Shown piece by piece: positions 22,291-33,272 of a DNA stretch of 64,000 bases. The stretch is from the NCBI GenBank assembly GCA_009363875.1, contig CM018692.1, forward strand, positions 93,524,137 to 93,588,136, written 5' to 3'. Every line of letters begins with the position of its first letter. Within the stretch, counting starts at the first letter, position 1. This DNA comes from Mikania micrantha. Lineage: Eukaryota > Streptophyta > Magnoliopsida > Asterales > Asteraceae. The notes below the pieces were generated by a model, which was not told the origin of the DNA, ran no database searches, and saw only the letters and a program-made list of their open reading frames with translations. The position numbers and the translations under genes were made by a program.

Positions 22291-22700
22291 GGGTATGGTT
22301 AAAATGAAAACCACATCTCAATGAGAAAACCGCGAAAACCAAGCAAAAATCATGTAAAAAAAACGTATTTTTTTTTGAAATTTTTTTACATGTTTGTAAC
22401 ACTATTGGACACATTTTTATAAAAAAAATAAAAAAAGCGCCGACCAAATTTTTTTAAAAAAAATATTTTATAAACCCACGTAAAACCTACGTAACAAAAC
22501 GTAAATTTTTATTTTTATTTTTACGTTTTGTTTCGTAGGTTTTACGTGGGTTTATAAAATATATTTTTTTAAAAATATTTGGTCGGCGTTTTTTTGATTT
22601 TTTTTATAAAAATGTGTCCAATAGTGCTACAAACATGTAAAAAAAATTTCAAATTTTCGTGTTTTTCTCATTGAGATGTGGTTTTCATTTTATCTTTTCC
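22291..22700. mobile_element. Foldback MITE M4, ~190-bp arms
   Basis: Left arm begins GGGTATGGTTAAAATGAAAA. Both arms share AAAACCACATCTCAATGAGA, ACTATTGGACACATTTTTAT and TTTATAAACCCACGTAAAAC, meeting around a ~10-bp centre near 22505. The left arm has ~35 bp not present in the right arm. A transcript of either strand would form a long hairpin. Confidence 0.88.
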
Positions 22701-22741
<41 letters not shown>

Positions 22742-22744
<3 letters not shown>

Positions 22745-23161
22745 GAGAGTTTAAAAGAAAACTCATCATTAGTTTGGAGAAAACTAAGAAAACTCGTACT
22801 AAACAATCAATTTTTAAAAAAAATCATGATTTTTTATATTTAGCTTAGAAATGGTATAAACAAAAAAAATTAATAAAAATATACAGATTACAAAGTTACG
22901 TATATGTAACCAATAAAGTTAGATATATATAACTCATATATGTAGTTTACAAGTTACATATATGTAATCAATAAGTTACACATATGTAATAACATGAGTT
23001 ATATATATGTTTTTATTTTTTTTCTTTTTGTTAATAGATCTAACATTATAATGAAAGAAAATTTAAAACAAAAAACGAAAAACGAAATTGACTGATAACA
23101 ATTGTGATTAGTTTTTAATTAAATTTTCTTCAAAATAGAGGTTTTCTATGGAACCCTCCCC
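22742..23161. mobile_element. Foldback MITE M5 in (TA)n
   Basis: Left end GGGGAGAGTTTAAAAGAAAA; right end read inward GGGGAGGGTTCCATAGAAAA. The inverted repeat is clear for ~24 bp and then decays, with loose mirror words (ACTAATCACAATTG-like, GTTACATATATG). A long (TA)n tract lies on the left and TATATGTATATG on the right. Confidence 0.68.
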
Positions 23162-23181
23162 TATATATGTATATGTATGTG

Positions 23182-23229
<48 letters not shown>

Positions 23230-24049
23230 TAACACTCACTATATAATAATAATATTTCTAGTGTTCTATTCTAATGAGTTTTAAGACTGCATATTTTAAT
23301 TCACGTAAAATCATAAAAATTAAACAGATTAAGTATATGACATAGTTTGATTTTTTTCTTTTAAATAAAATAGAAGCTTTAAATCTGAAAATACAAGAAA
23401 CAAACGATATTTTTCTAAACCCAAAAAATGAGATGGTGATGAAATAATGGCTATAAACGAAGCAAAAGAGTATGAACAAGACTTTATTTGTATTATGTTA
23501 AGTTTAACATTGAACTTGTTTACGAATAAATGATCAGACAAATTAAAAGTTATTGTTCGTGTATATTTTTTAAAGAATAAAACTTATTCACGAACAATTA
23601 CAAACACAAACAAACATATATACTATTTAAAGGATAAAAATCAATATTATTAATCTAAAAAAATTAAACAATACACATTTATAAATAAAATAAAAGTTAA
23701 GTATTTGATGTAACACTCGTATAAATAATCATCCCAAAACAAAACAATGTTATAATTGATAATCATAATTATTTTAAAATAATGTATCAAGTATTTAAGT
23801 TTTTTAGGGTTAATTTTTTAGCAAGATAAAACTTCAGAAAAACATGTTTCTATTTTAAATGTTAAGATAATAAACCATAAATAAATAATACAAAAATAGA
23901 AAACACGTTTAACTAAATGAAAACCAGTAATCGAACACAAATGAATGACATAAGGAATGCTTATGAATAAAGATGAAGAAACCCAACATATTTTCATTTT
24001 TATTTAACTAAACAAATAAAGTTTTTTTTATTCATGTTCATGCATTTGT
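23162..24049. other. AT-rich intergenic, nothing recognised
   Basis: Begins with TG/TA microsatellite (to ~23228). The rest is AT-rich; short ORFs near 23258-23541 on - are low-complexity. No family recognised. Confidence 0.5.
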
Positions 24050-24560
24050 TAAACTGTAAGACGACCATTCATAAATTTGTAATTAAAATTTTAAAATAAT
24101 TTGTTATATAGGACTAGAAATAAAAAGAGAAGTATTACACGAACAAAAAGAAATTGCTACTATTATTTGAAATAAAATCACATAAACATAAATTGAAATC
24201 AGAAAGATAAGTAAGAAGAAAAACGATAAAAATTCTGTGGTTGAGGATTTTTGTTAAACAAAGGTCTCTTAAAACAAATTTCGGGCTACCCAGGTAAATC
24301 CGTCTGTCCCCCAGATATAACAGCCAAAGCAGATGTACTGCCAGAATTAACCTCGACCTTAAAAGAAGAGCATAGTCGATCGATCGTTTGAGAGAAAGCG
24401 ATTACAGTGATCACTAACAAGACAACCCAAGTCTTGTATTTACATTGTAGTTTACATCTCAAAACAGTTGTGAATTTGAATTCTAAAACATTTGGAATTT
24501 AAATCACTTGAAACAACCGATTTAATATAATAAAAATGAAAGTTATTAAAAATGAACGTT
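24050..24560 (-). mobile_element. LTR remnant of copia element H (left copy)
   Basis: Homologous to 51655-52150: shared words include CATAAATTTGTAATTAAA, ATTACACGAACAAAAA, CATAGTCGATCGATCG (against CGTAGTCGATCAATCG) and ACTAACAAGACAACC. On the minus strand this corresponds to the TATA-R-U5 part of the LTR; the U3 part next to pol is missing. As H is on the minus strand, this left copy should be its 3' LTR. Confidence 0.55.
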
Positions 24561-24654
24561 ATTCAACACATGCTTTACATTTTGAATTTGAATTATTGAA
24601 AAGTTTTGGTATGCAATCCAATTTAATTAAATGACACATAGTTAAAATTAAACA

Positions 24655-24965
24655 AGACGAGCATGCCAATTGCCAAACATTAGAAGACTCAATGAACTAA
24701 ATAGAAGTAGACTCATTTTTCTTCATAGTGTTTGCCATAGTGGTTACATTGAGTTTGAACATACCATTTTAGGCATAGCCTTTACCAACAAACATACCAT
24801 GTTTTGTTAAAACAAACTAATTCGATTCAAAAACCAAACGAGAACCATGCTTACTTAGTAACCTTCCCGACACAAGACTCTTGCGCAAGTCGGGAACATA
24901 TAGAACATTGCTAAAAGTGAGCTTCTTCCCAGAAGTCCATTTCAAGATCACATTGCCTTCATTTT
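24655..24965 (-). pseudogene. pol: Ty1/copia pol fragment of element H (pre-integrase)
   Basis: Minus-strand translation gives GNVILKWTSGKKLTFSNVLY, then VPDLRKSLVSGRLLSKHGSR, LVFESN, TKHGMFVGKGYA and NGMFKLNV: the region between protease and the integrase zinc finger in copia polyproteins. Two in-frame stops. The sequence breaks off before the HHCC motif, so the fragment is truncated on the left. Confidence 0.8.
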
Positions 24966-25010
24966 TATATTATCACAACATATTTTAAAATACTTAATTC
25001 TTGAACTTAG

Positions 25011-25062
25011 TTAATCAAAAAAACGGACCACAACAAATTTCTTTGCGCTGTCATCTTCCGTC
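25011..25062 (-). pseudogene. gag: Gag scrap of copia H, left of the A insertion
   Basis: On the minus strand the bases right after the LTR of A read TEDDSAKKFVVVRFFD and then a stop. This is the direct continuation of copia gag whose preceding residues (LKHKYK) end at 51163 on the other side of element A. Downstream (24966-25010) nothing is readable, so gag and protease of H were lost by deletion. Confidence 0.75.
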
Positions 25063-27227
25063 TGTAACATCACTACTTTTCAGGTAATTATCATTGCACA
25101 TATTTCATTAATGATAGAACATGTTATGTTTATTTAGTTATTTGATTATGTATGGAGATATGTACATTGATTTACATTTATGAAAACACACAGCTAACAA
25201 GCGTGAAACGCTGGGAAGTCATAGTTTGCAATATAATTAGACAGACCCAAAGTGTTTACTACAGTGTTGCGTATATGGTATATCTTTGTTTATTTCAGTA
25301 TTGGTAGTAGTGTAGGATTCTATCACCAAATATAGGCAAGGGCATAGGTCATGGCCTATCGAAGATGTGGAGGGATGGCGGCTGGATAAGTTGCAACTCA
25401 TTCCTGCATATGCCCTATACATAAACTTTCTTCGATTGATCATGACTATGTCGGTGATATGATTTGGTGAGGAGGATCTGAGGTCTCGGTGTGAGTTGTA
25501 AAGGATAAGGTTCTATCACTAAACATAGGCAAGGACACATGGTCATGATTTATCGAAATGGTGGTGGGCTGGCGGCTGAATAGGTTGTGACCAACTTCTA
25601 CGTATGCCCTATACATAAACTTACTTCGGTCTATTATGGAGGTGTCGGTGTTAGATTTAAGTGAGGAGAATTCTTGGAAAATTGGATTTGGTAAACACAT
25701 TAAAATAATAATGATAATGAAAACATTTAAGCGTTGGTGAGGGCACAAATACAATCGAAAACACGAATGTTATTTTAGAAAGGTTAACCTAACAATGTGT
25801 TCGAGTGAGCGACGATTCACACGAATACATCTATCAGGAATAACAATTTTGAAACGATATTTCATAAATTTATAAATCAAGATGGAATATGATATGAGGG
25901 TTATGTTTGTAAAGGTGACGATCTTTACAAATATAAACATAAGTTACGCGTTCCAACAAGATAACCAAAATAAATATTTTTACGATATTTAAAATAATAA
26001 AAAGAATTTAAAAATGTTTACTAGGGATTACCACTTTACAATATTTGAAATAAAATGATTTTATAAAACGTTTTCTAATTTAAAAAGTTAATATATGCAA
26101 AACCGAGAAAATGACACGTTAACACGTAAACGATAATAACCGAACACACGGAATTGACCCGGACTATAAAAGGGATGGATCACCTCTTCTTCACTTTCTT
26201 GAAACACACAATCTCTCTCTCTAAACCCTCAATTTCGTAACTTTCTCTCTCTAGAGAACTCTTTCATTTCTCAACAATTTAGCTTGACTCTTGTTCCAAA
26301 ACATTGATCCACTCGTGTAGAACAAGAATCCACAAAGAAGACGAGCTCATTCAGCCTCGATCCAGGTAGATTTGAGTGATTTCTTTTGGATTTTGCTTGA
26401 AACAACAACCGATCGACCACACTGCCTTTATAACCAATTTTCCACCTAAAAACACCTTAGTCGAGCAAGTTAGGAACTGGATTACATGACTGAATGAACC
26501 TACAACAAAATTTGTTGAACATGGCTGATTGGGGAAGAAGCTCCCATCGACATTTTTAATCTCGATGGGAGGGAGGGGGCCGTCAAACTTGTCATCGATA
26601 CAAAGGATTATGCTTATGGAACCACAATTGGTTGAGTTGACTTTGGTCCTTCGCGGTGATTAACTACACTGTTGATTGAGTTGACTTCGGTCCTCCAAAC
26701 TACATATAGGATAAACTCATTATTTTTGATTGATTGTTAGAATGCTATCTGTTGATTTGATTGAACTTATTTGGATAACTTATTGATATGTTTGTTAGTG
26801 TACTTACAGGATATGATCATCTTTACAGGTTCACATGTGTTTATTAAACTCTAATAATTATTTTTGTGTGTGTTAAAACTTATGATTACTCACCAACTAC
26901 GTTATTAGCTGACACTTGATTTTTACATGTTTCAGGAAATGAGGAGAAATTGGGAAGATAGCTCCACATCTTTTGGGATATCATCACATAAGGTCTTGGA
27001 CTTGGCTATTTTAACTGGATCACTAAATACTAGGATTTAGTTAACTTAGCTATATCTTTTGTGTATTTTTTTTTTGAAATTGTTCCATGATAAACATGAG
27101 TTTTGTGTAAATACATTAATTGATTACATGCTATGTGATGATACATTTTAGTTGCCCACGAGCTTTTGAACAATCTGCAAATTCCTCGTGGTATCCCGAT
27201 GATTATGTCGTCGGTCGGGTTGTTACA
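25063..27227 (+). mobile_element. 5' LTR of Ty3/gypsy element A
   Basis: Starts TGTAACATCACTACTTTTCA and ends CGGTCGGGTTGTTACA, matching the 3' LTR (48055-51162) over most of its length. It is ~940 bp shorter: at about 26605 it jumps over the equivalent of ~49552-50500, and a second, smaller gap lies near 26700. It holds two copies of the ~60-bp GGTGGTGGGCTGGCGGCT module (25367, 25558). TATAAAAG is at 26165-26172, followed by CT-rich sequence. Confidence 0.9.
26165..26172 (+). promoter_or_regulatory. TATA box in the 5' LTR of A
   Basis: TATAAAAG in the context GGACTATAAAAGGGATGG; the same context recurs at 49153-49160 in the 3' LTR. CT-rich leader words follow (CTCTCTCTCT at ~26210). Confidence 0.65.
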
Positions 27228-27230
27228 GAT

Positions 27231-27242
27231 TGGTACAGAGCC
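27231..27242 (+). other. Primer binding site of element A
   Basis: TGGTACAGAGCC three bases after the LTR end TTACA. It resembles the plant initiator-Met tRNA site TGGTATCAGAGC with changes, as often seen in gypsy elements. Confidence 0.7.
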
Positions 27243-28361
27243 TGGGTTATTGGGGATTAGGTTACTAGAAATGGATGACCTAGTCTATAACCGTAGGATA
27301 CCCAAGTATGAATTATCTCATACACTAGTTACTATATTCAGGATTAAGTGCTTATGTGTATATTACATGTTAACTGCCTTACTGTTATATAATCTATGCT
27401 GATAACTTATTATATGTGCTATATGATTAGGTTATACATGCTACTTATTCATTACTATCTTATGTGCTTGATTGAACCCTAACTACTAGACAAGGAGATA
27501 CTCATGATGTACTTACTGTAAGGTGGTGGGCTGGCCGCTGAAGAAGTTGCGACTGACTTCTATGTATGCCCTATACATATACCATTTACAGTACACTGGG
27601 TGGATGCCAGTGTTCAGGACTAAGGGAAAGAGTTATTTAGGAATAATTGATCCTTAATCACCAGGAAATGACACACTCGTAGTGTACTACAAAGGTGGTG
27701 GGCTGGCGGCTAGATAGGTTGCAACCGATTCCTACGTATGCCCTATACATAAACTATTTGTAGTATATTGGGGGTCTATCAGTGTCGGGAATTAGGGAAA
27801 GTAGATAGGATATGATGGGAAGTGTTGATTGGAATATATTGGATGGATACATTTGGAAGACATATATACCCTTTGATGAATACACTTTATGGATATTATG
27901 AAACTTAGATATGAACATTTAGTAAAACCAGACATTAGGAGAACTTAAATGTTAGGTGAACTTAGACATTAGGTGAACTTAGATAATAGGTTAACCTAGA
28001 CTTTGGCTTCTAGGATTTGACTCGGATAAAAACTACTTGGGGGAAAACATATGTTACACCCAAATTCCTAACAAGGGCATAATCGTGGTGTATTGTAACG
28101 GTGGTGGGATAGCGGATGATGCGACTGCGGTCAAGTCTACATATGCCCTATATATAAACCAGTTACATTGCATCGGGAGGTTGTCAGTGTTGTAGTAGGG
28201 TGAAAGTAGTTTGAAATTTATATAGCCTAGACAAATATAGGATATGAATTAGTTTGTAGAATAGTGGACCATATTAAGAACTTCATCTTATATTATGAGA
28301 CTTTGGCTTGATTCCTATATATTGTACGCGATAGTAACATGTTTCTTATTATTGTAAAAAC
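27243..28361 (+). repeat. Leader of A with three copies of a ~60-bp module
   Basis: Non-coding leader. GGTGGTGGGCTGG-type starts followed ~45 bp later by TATGCCCTATACATA occur at about 27522, 27690 and 28100 (the last diverged). The same module is present twice in each LTR. Between them lie short decayed repeats (ACATTAGGTGAACTTAGA words near 27940). Confidence 0.85.
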
Positions 28362-29083
28362 ATGCCGCCGCGTCGCCGTAACAACAATAGGAACAACAAC
28401 AATAATGACAACATCAACAACTCTAGCAACAACAATTCCAACACCGGCATACAAGATTTAGCAACCCTTATGACGGGGTTAGTGAATCAGTTGAACCAAG
28501 AAAACCAGGTAGTCAACCAAAACATGGGAGGTGCAAACCCACCTGTTTGTACTTTCAAACACTTCAACTCCTGCAACCCGACTAAGTTCACGGGTGTTGA
28601 GGGGGCCACTGGTCTGCTGTAGTGGTTTTAGAGTATTGAAAACACCTTCATTAACAGTGAATGTCCTGAGAATTTGAAGGTGCGCTATGCCACCAGTGTT
28701 TTCCAAAAGAGAGCACTAACTTGGTGGAATGGCGAGAAGCGAAGTAGGGGAGTTGATGCAGCCCTAGCACGGACATGGAATGAGGTCAAAACTCTTATGA
28801 TCACAGAATTTTGTCCTAGAAGCTAGATGAGGAAACTGGAGGCCGAGTTCTGGGAACTCAAGCTGGATAATGGAGAGAACTTGATCTACAATTGTTGTTT
28901 TCATGAGTTAAGCTCATTGGTCCCACATCTTGTGACCCCATTAGAGAGAGCCATAGAGAAATACATCGGCGGCCTACCCATGCATATTCAAGACACAGTC
29001 TTTGATAGCAACCCTACCACTCTGGAAGCTGCTATCCACCTTGCTACTACACTAACGGATAACCATGTAAAGGCTGGAAAACT
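28362..29083 (+). pseudogene. gag: Gag N-terminal part of gypsy A
   Basis: Starts MPPRRRNNNR with an Asn-rich low-complexity segment, then CTFKHFNSCNPTKFTGVEGA, the standard start of the capsid-like retrotransposon gag domain in this lineage. In-frame stops at 28620, 28629 and 28824 interrupt it, but the frame is otherwise kept: LTWWNGEKRSRGVDAAL, EFWELKLDNGENLIYN and LERAIEKYIGGLPMHIQDTV. It ends at VKAGK, where LTR B is inserted; gag continues at 44224. Confidence 0.88.
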
Positions 29084-29665
29084 TGTCACACCCGGAGCCG
29101 GCGGGTCGGATCAAATGTCCTGTCGGGCAGAATGGTCCCGGGGCGTGATATCGGGGTGGTAATCGGAGTGATCAGATTGTTACATTGCACATGATATAAA
29201 ATTAGAAAGCACTAAATGAAATAGAATTACAAAGTTAAATTACATCAATATTGTTCATAATTTAACATTGTAAATCTACTAATAACATCATAGATCTTCC
29301 ATCTTGTATCTGCACAAGATGTGACAAATAATATGTATAATGATGTTCAAAATATGCACGTCCAAAATACTAGGTCTTCTATCTGGCATCCTAGCCACAA
29401 GCACGGACTTCTTAATTAAACATGTTCGTCACCTGAGAAGTCATGCAAAAATAAAGTCAACACATAGTTGGTGAGTTCATATAGTTTTGTTTGAAAATGA
29501 ATTTGTACAAACCTGACCGAATGACAACCTTAACCTCATTAAAAACCACCTATACTATCCAGTCAAGTATGCTTATATATAGGGCGTACGTAGGGTGAAG
29601 CTTACCGCCAGCCCACCGCATACCAAACCGCATAACATATTGATGATAATAATAATTAAGCATTT
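29084..29665 (-). mobile_element. Solo LTR B, left (3') part
   Basis: Starts TGTCACACCCGGAGCC on +, which is the ...GGGTGTGACA end of an LTR read on -. The 5 bp before it (AAACT, 29079-29083) match ACACT at 44224-44228 in four of five positions. It carries the GGTGGGCTGGCGG module in reverse (GCCAGCCCACCGC at ~29610) and, on -, CTCACCAACTATGTGTTGAC, which resembles the end part of the LTR of A. It is cut at 29665 by copia C and resumes after ~41773. Confidence 0.75.
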
Positions 29666-30414
29666 TGTAAGGACCTTTAAGGCTGATGCGCACCAAAACA
29701 TCTCTGGATCAAGTCTTGAACTTTCGGAAGAACCATTGCTTCTGAAGGAAAATTCTCTTTCACTGAAAGCTTCCGGATCCCTCTTCCTTACTTAGAGATT
29801 CAAATCGATCAGTCCTTCCGATCGTTTATCAGTGCTTCTGATCATCAGTGGTTCCCAAGACAAAGACTTCCGAAGACTTTCTCTCTGACAAAGATTCTCG
29901 ATACTTATGGAAATAATCAGAGCTGCTTTCTCACACTCAGATCAACAGAGAAGACATTCTGATGTTAGTCAGCAACAAAGAAGATTTGTCAGAACTACAA
30001 AGATACTAAACAGTTAATGGGTTTTGTTGTTTAGGTATTTATTGTAAAAATCAATGGAGTCTTTTGTATTAATTGTAATTAATATGGCTTGGCCTGTCAA
30101 GACCATAACAGATACTAGATTTAGCATACGTTTGTTTCTAGTGTTTTGTCCAGCCGTGTATCCCTACGAGGATACAGTTGTAGGTCTTAGTATATAATCC
30201 TTCACTTGTTAGTTAGCAAATCACGAGTAAGTGCTTGAGCTAAGTGTTGTAAATTTAACAGTTGAATGCAATATACTTTGACATTGAATTTATAATTGCT
30301 TTCTCTATTTTGTTTCAATCTATTTTTACAAAACAAGTTGATATAATTTCCGCATCTGCAACTTCGTAAAATATAACTTGTGAAAGTGTTGTGTAAGTTA
30401 CATAACCCGATCCA
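29666..30414 (+). mobile_element. 5' LTR of copia element C
   Basis: Starts TGTAAGGACCTTTAAGGCTG and ends ...CCCGATCCA, matching 40966-41756 closely (substitutions plus a ~40-bp stretch missing here). TATATAAT lies at 30191. CTTCCGA/TCGGAAG words are frequent. The internal primer site follows after five bases. Confidence 0.9.
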
Positions 30415-30419
30415 AAAAG

Positions 30420-30431
30420 TGGTATCAGAGC
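30420..30431 (+). other. Primer binding site of copia C
   Basis: TGGTATCAGAGC, the exact plant initiator-Met tRNA complement, five bases after the LTR end. Confidence 0.9.
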
Positions 30432-30524
30432 TTTGACTCTCTAACTTAAGCAACTAACAATTCTTAAGTTACCATTTGTTTATCTTCTACTTCTCTTTGT
30501 TTTTCAGGCTACCTCTAAGTCAAA

Positions 30525-31673
30525 ATGACAACCATTAGTAGGCACGATACTGAGAATGGTACTCTCAACAAATCTCCCAGGTTCACTCCGGGTGATTATG
30601 ATACATGGAAGGTTAGGATGGAGGGTTTCATCAGGAACCATGACTTCAAACTTTGGAAGTCAGTTCTTGAGGGACCGTTCATCCCAACTATTGCTGCTGC
30701 AGGTACTGGTGGAGCACCCGTGCCAAAAGATCCATCTGTGTACTCAGATGAGGATTACAAAAAGATGGAGGTGGATTCTAAGGCACCATGGCTGATTCAA
30801 ATGGCAATCCCAAACTCTATCATACATGTATTCAAGAAATGAAAGTTTGTCGAAGAGCTGTGGAATTCTTTACAGCAGATGTATGAGGGGTCAGATGATG
30901 TGAAGGAGAATAAGAAGGACATGCTAAAGCAGAAGTTTAAAAACTTCTGCCAAGAGAACAACAAGAACATGGCTTCTCAGTATTTGAGGTATGTTCAATT
31001 AGTTGATGAGTTGATTACTGCAGGAGTGAAAATGGAGAATCAAGATGTCATCAGGAAGTTTCTAAGATCACTTCCTCATGCCTGGAATATATATTATGTT
31101 GCTATTCGTAGAACAGAAAATCTTAGAACCCTAAAGCTGGGAGAGTTATTTGGTATACTCGGTGCATACCAAATGGAGATTGATGCCCAGGAACCTAAGC
31201 CAACATCTGTTCCCTCAGGTTCAGCTGCGTTGTATGCTCCAATCCATAATCCTCCCTTTCAAAACTATCAACCTATCTACCATTCAAACTCAACACCCAT
31301 TGTCACCTTCCCAGAAACCCCAACTCCATCAACATCCCATTCAAACCCATTTACAAGCTCAACCCCACTGCTCACCTCAGGCCAGGGAGCATTTATGGCC
31401 GAAGAGACCAATTATTTTCATATGTGTAAAGAGGATTCAGATGGAATCCCTGCTGATGACCTCGAAGAAATGGACATCAAATATCAGATGGCCATGATTT
31501 CATACAGAGCAAATAAGTTCTATCAGAGAACTGGTAGACAGTTTAGGAAGCATAACATGAAAACAGGGTTTGGTGTAGTCAAGTCTAAACTCAAATGCTT
31601 TAACTGTCAACAGCTGGGGCACTTTGCAAGAGAGTGCAAATCTCCAAGTTCTCAGCCATCAGCTTCTGGTTAG
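30525..31673 (+). pseudogene. gag: Copia C gag with CCHC zinc knuckle
   Basis: Starts MTTISRHDTENGTLNKSPRF, followed by GDYDTWKVRMEGFIRN, the usual gag N-terminus of SIRE-type elements. In-frame TGA at 30840, then the same frame continues with KFVEELWNSLQQMYEG and the UBN2-type capsid region (QYLRYVQLVDELITAGVKM, then FLRSLPHAWN). A Pro/Ser/Thr-rich linker (31190-31380) precedes the knuckle CFNCQQLGHFARECK at ~31597. A stop at 31671 interrupts what is normally a continuous gag-pol frame; the frame goes on after it with coiled-coil sequence. Confidence 0.9.
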
Positions 31674-33272
31674 CTAAACTACAAAGCGTCAAGCTCCTCC
31701 AACAGTGCAAACATTGCAGAACAGCACGACTTTTCAGATTGGAGCTTTCAAGCTAATGATGCATCCATCTCAAATAATGCCTTGATGGCCAATGACTCCA
31801 CCTCTTCATTCAAGGTAACTGATGATATGTGTACCCCTGAATGCTTAGAAAAATTAGATGCTTACAAACGTTTTAATGCTCAAGTCTGTAATGAGCTTGA
31901 GTCAATACAAGTTCTTAAAACAAATTTCTTTGAAGCTGAAAGAAATTTCAAAGAAAAGATTGAGGAGTTAGAAAAGACTATCTCCAGTTTAAAACATGAG
32001 GACACTAATAAGCAGTGTCAAATAAACAATCTTTTAGGAAGGTTAACAACTGCCAAAACTAAACTTGTATTGGCTGAAGCTTACAAAGACAAGTTTCTCA
32101 GTCAAGGTGAGAAGTTTGAGAAACTTCTGAAAATGACTGAGATACCTGAGCTGGTCAAGAAAAAGGGTACTGGGTGGGTTATAACAAAATGGAACCTCCG
32201 TCTGCCTATACTCCAATGGTGGAGGTTCGATGCAAACCAGAAGCTAGCCTTGTGTATGATGAAATTCTGGATATACACAAAATTCAACAAGAAAATGATT
32301 TGCCTGAATTTAGTCCTGATCAATCAACTTATTCATCTGAAGATGACATTTCTAAAAATTTTGAAAAACTTAAATCTGGTACTAAACAAAAGATAAGAAA
32401 CAATAAAACTACACCATCTTTTGTGAAGGCTAAATACATACAAACCGGAAGTACATCTTTAGATGACTATGTCACTTGTCCATCCGACAAGACACATAGG
32501 CCTAAATCAAAAGATAGAAAAGCCAGTGTATCCAAAGTTCAGGTAAACCATCCAAACAACAGTCCGGTTGGAACTCCCAAGTCAGAACCATCAGGTTCTG
32601 TGAAGCATAGCTCAGCTTCCTCCAAAAGAGAAGCCTCGAAAATCATTCAATGTTCAGACTGTGTGTCTGATGTGTGGTGATACAAGTCAGTTTGCTGCCG
32701 ATTGCTTCTTCAATCCTAGAAGCAGAATTCTTTCAAGACCAATAATAAGAGAAAACAGCCGGAAATCGTGGAGCAAATCATCTTTCTCTTCGGAAGAAAA
32801 ATATGCTTTCGAAAGAAGAAAATCAGTCAAGCAGCATAAGAAGCCGTTGGAAGCAGGCACTTCTGACAACATGAAGAAAAGGAACATAAAGTCTTCCGAA
32901 ACAAAAAGAACATCGTAAGCACAAGCCAAAGGTGCTTCCGACAACACCAAGAAGTCTCAACATTTCAGAAGAAGAAGGTCAGAAGAAAAACCCCACATCA
33001 AGATGAAATCAATACCATCGGAAGTAAAGGAAAAAGTTGCTTCCGATGGTAGTCAGAACAAGAAAACTCTCTCAACTATTCCAATAGTCAAGAAAGTCTG
33101 GAAGAAGAAGGAGACATATGAACCAACAGTTAAACCAACTGTTCCACAAGCAAGCTCATCATCTGTTCCACCAAAGATGATTTCAAAGAAATTTTCTTAT
33201 AATGATGAAAAGGGAAAACCCAAGACCACATGGAAATGGGTTTCCATCAGGAACTAATTCACTTCTGGTCAT
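31674..33272 (+). pseudogene. Copia C gag-protease linker: coiled coil and second knuckle
   Basis: 31782-32160 encodes a heptad-rich coiled coil (ELESIQVLKTNFFEAERNF, then EEIEKTISSL-like). Near 32165 the frame shifts by two and continues as acidic and polar sequence (STYSSEDDISKNFEKLKSG). It shifts back near 32650 into a second zinc-knuckle-like motif, CLMCGDTSQFAADC, where Gln stands in place of the expected His. Then comes a Lys/Ser-rich stretch. This long linker between the two knuckles and protease is known in SIRE-type copia elements. Broken by two frameshifts and a stop at 33255. Confidence 0.75.

Noticed and set aside
26500..26620. Tandem-looking GATGGGAGGGAGG sequence as a G-quadruplex or CRISPR-like repeat
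   Set aside because: Only a single purine-rich run inside an LTR; no regular repeats and spacers anywhere in the window.
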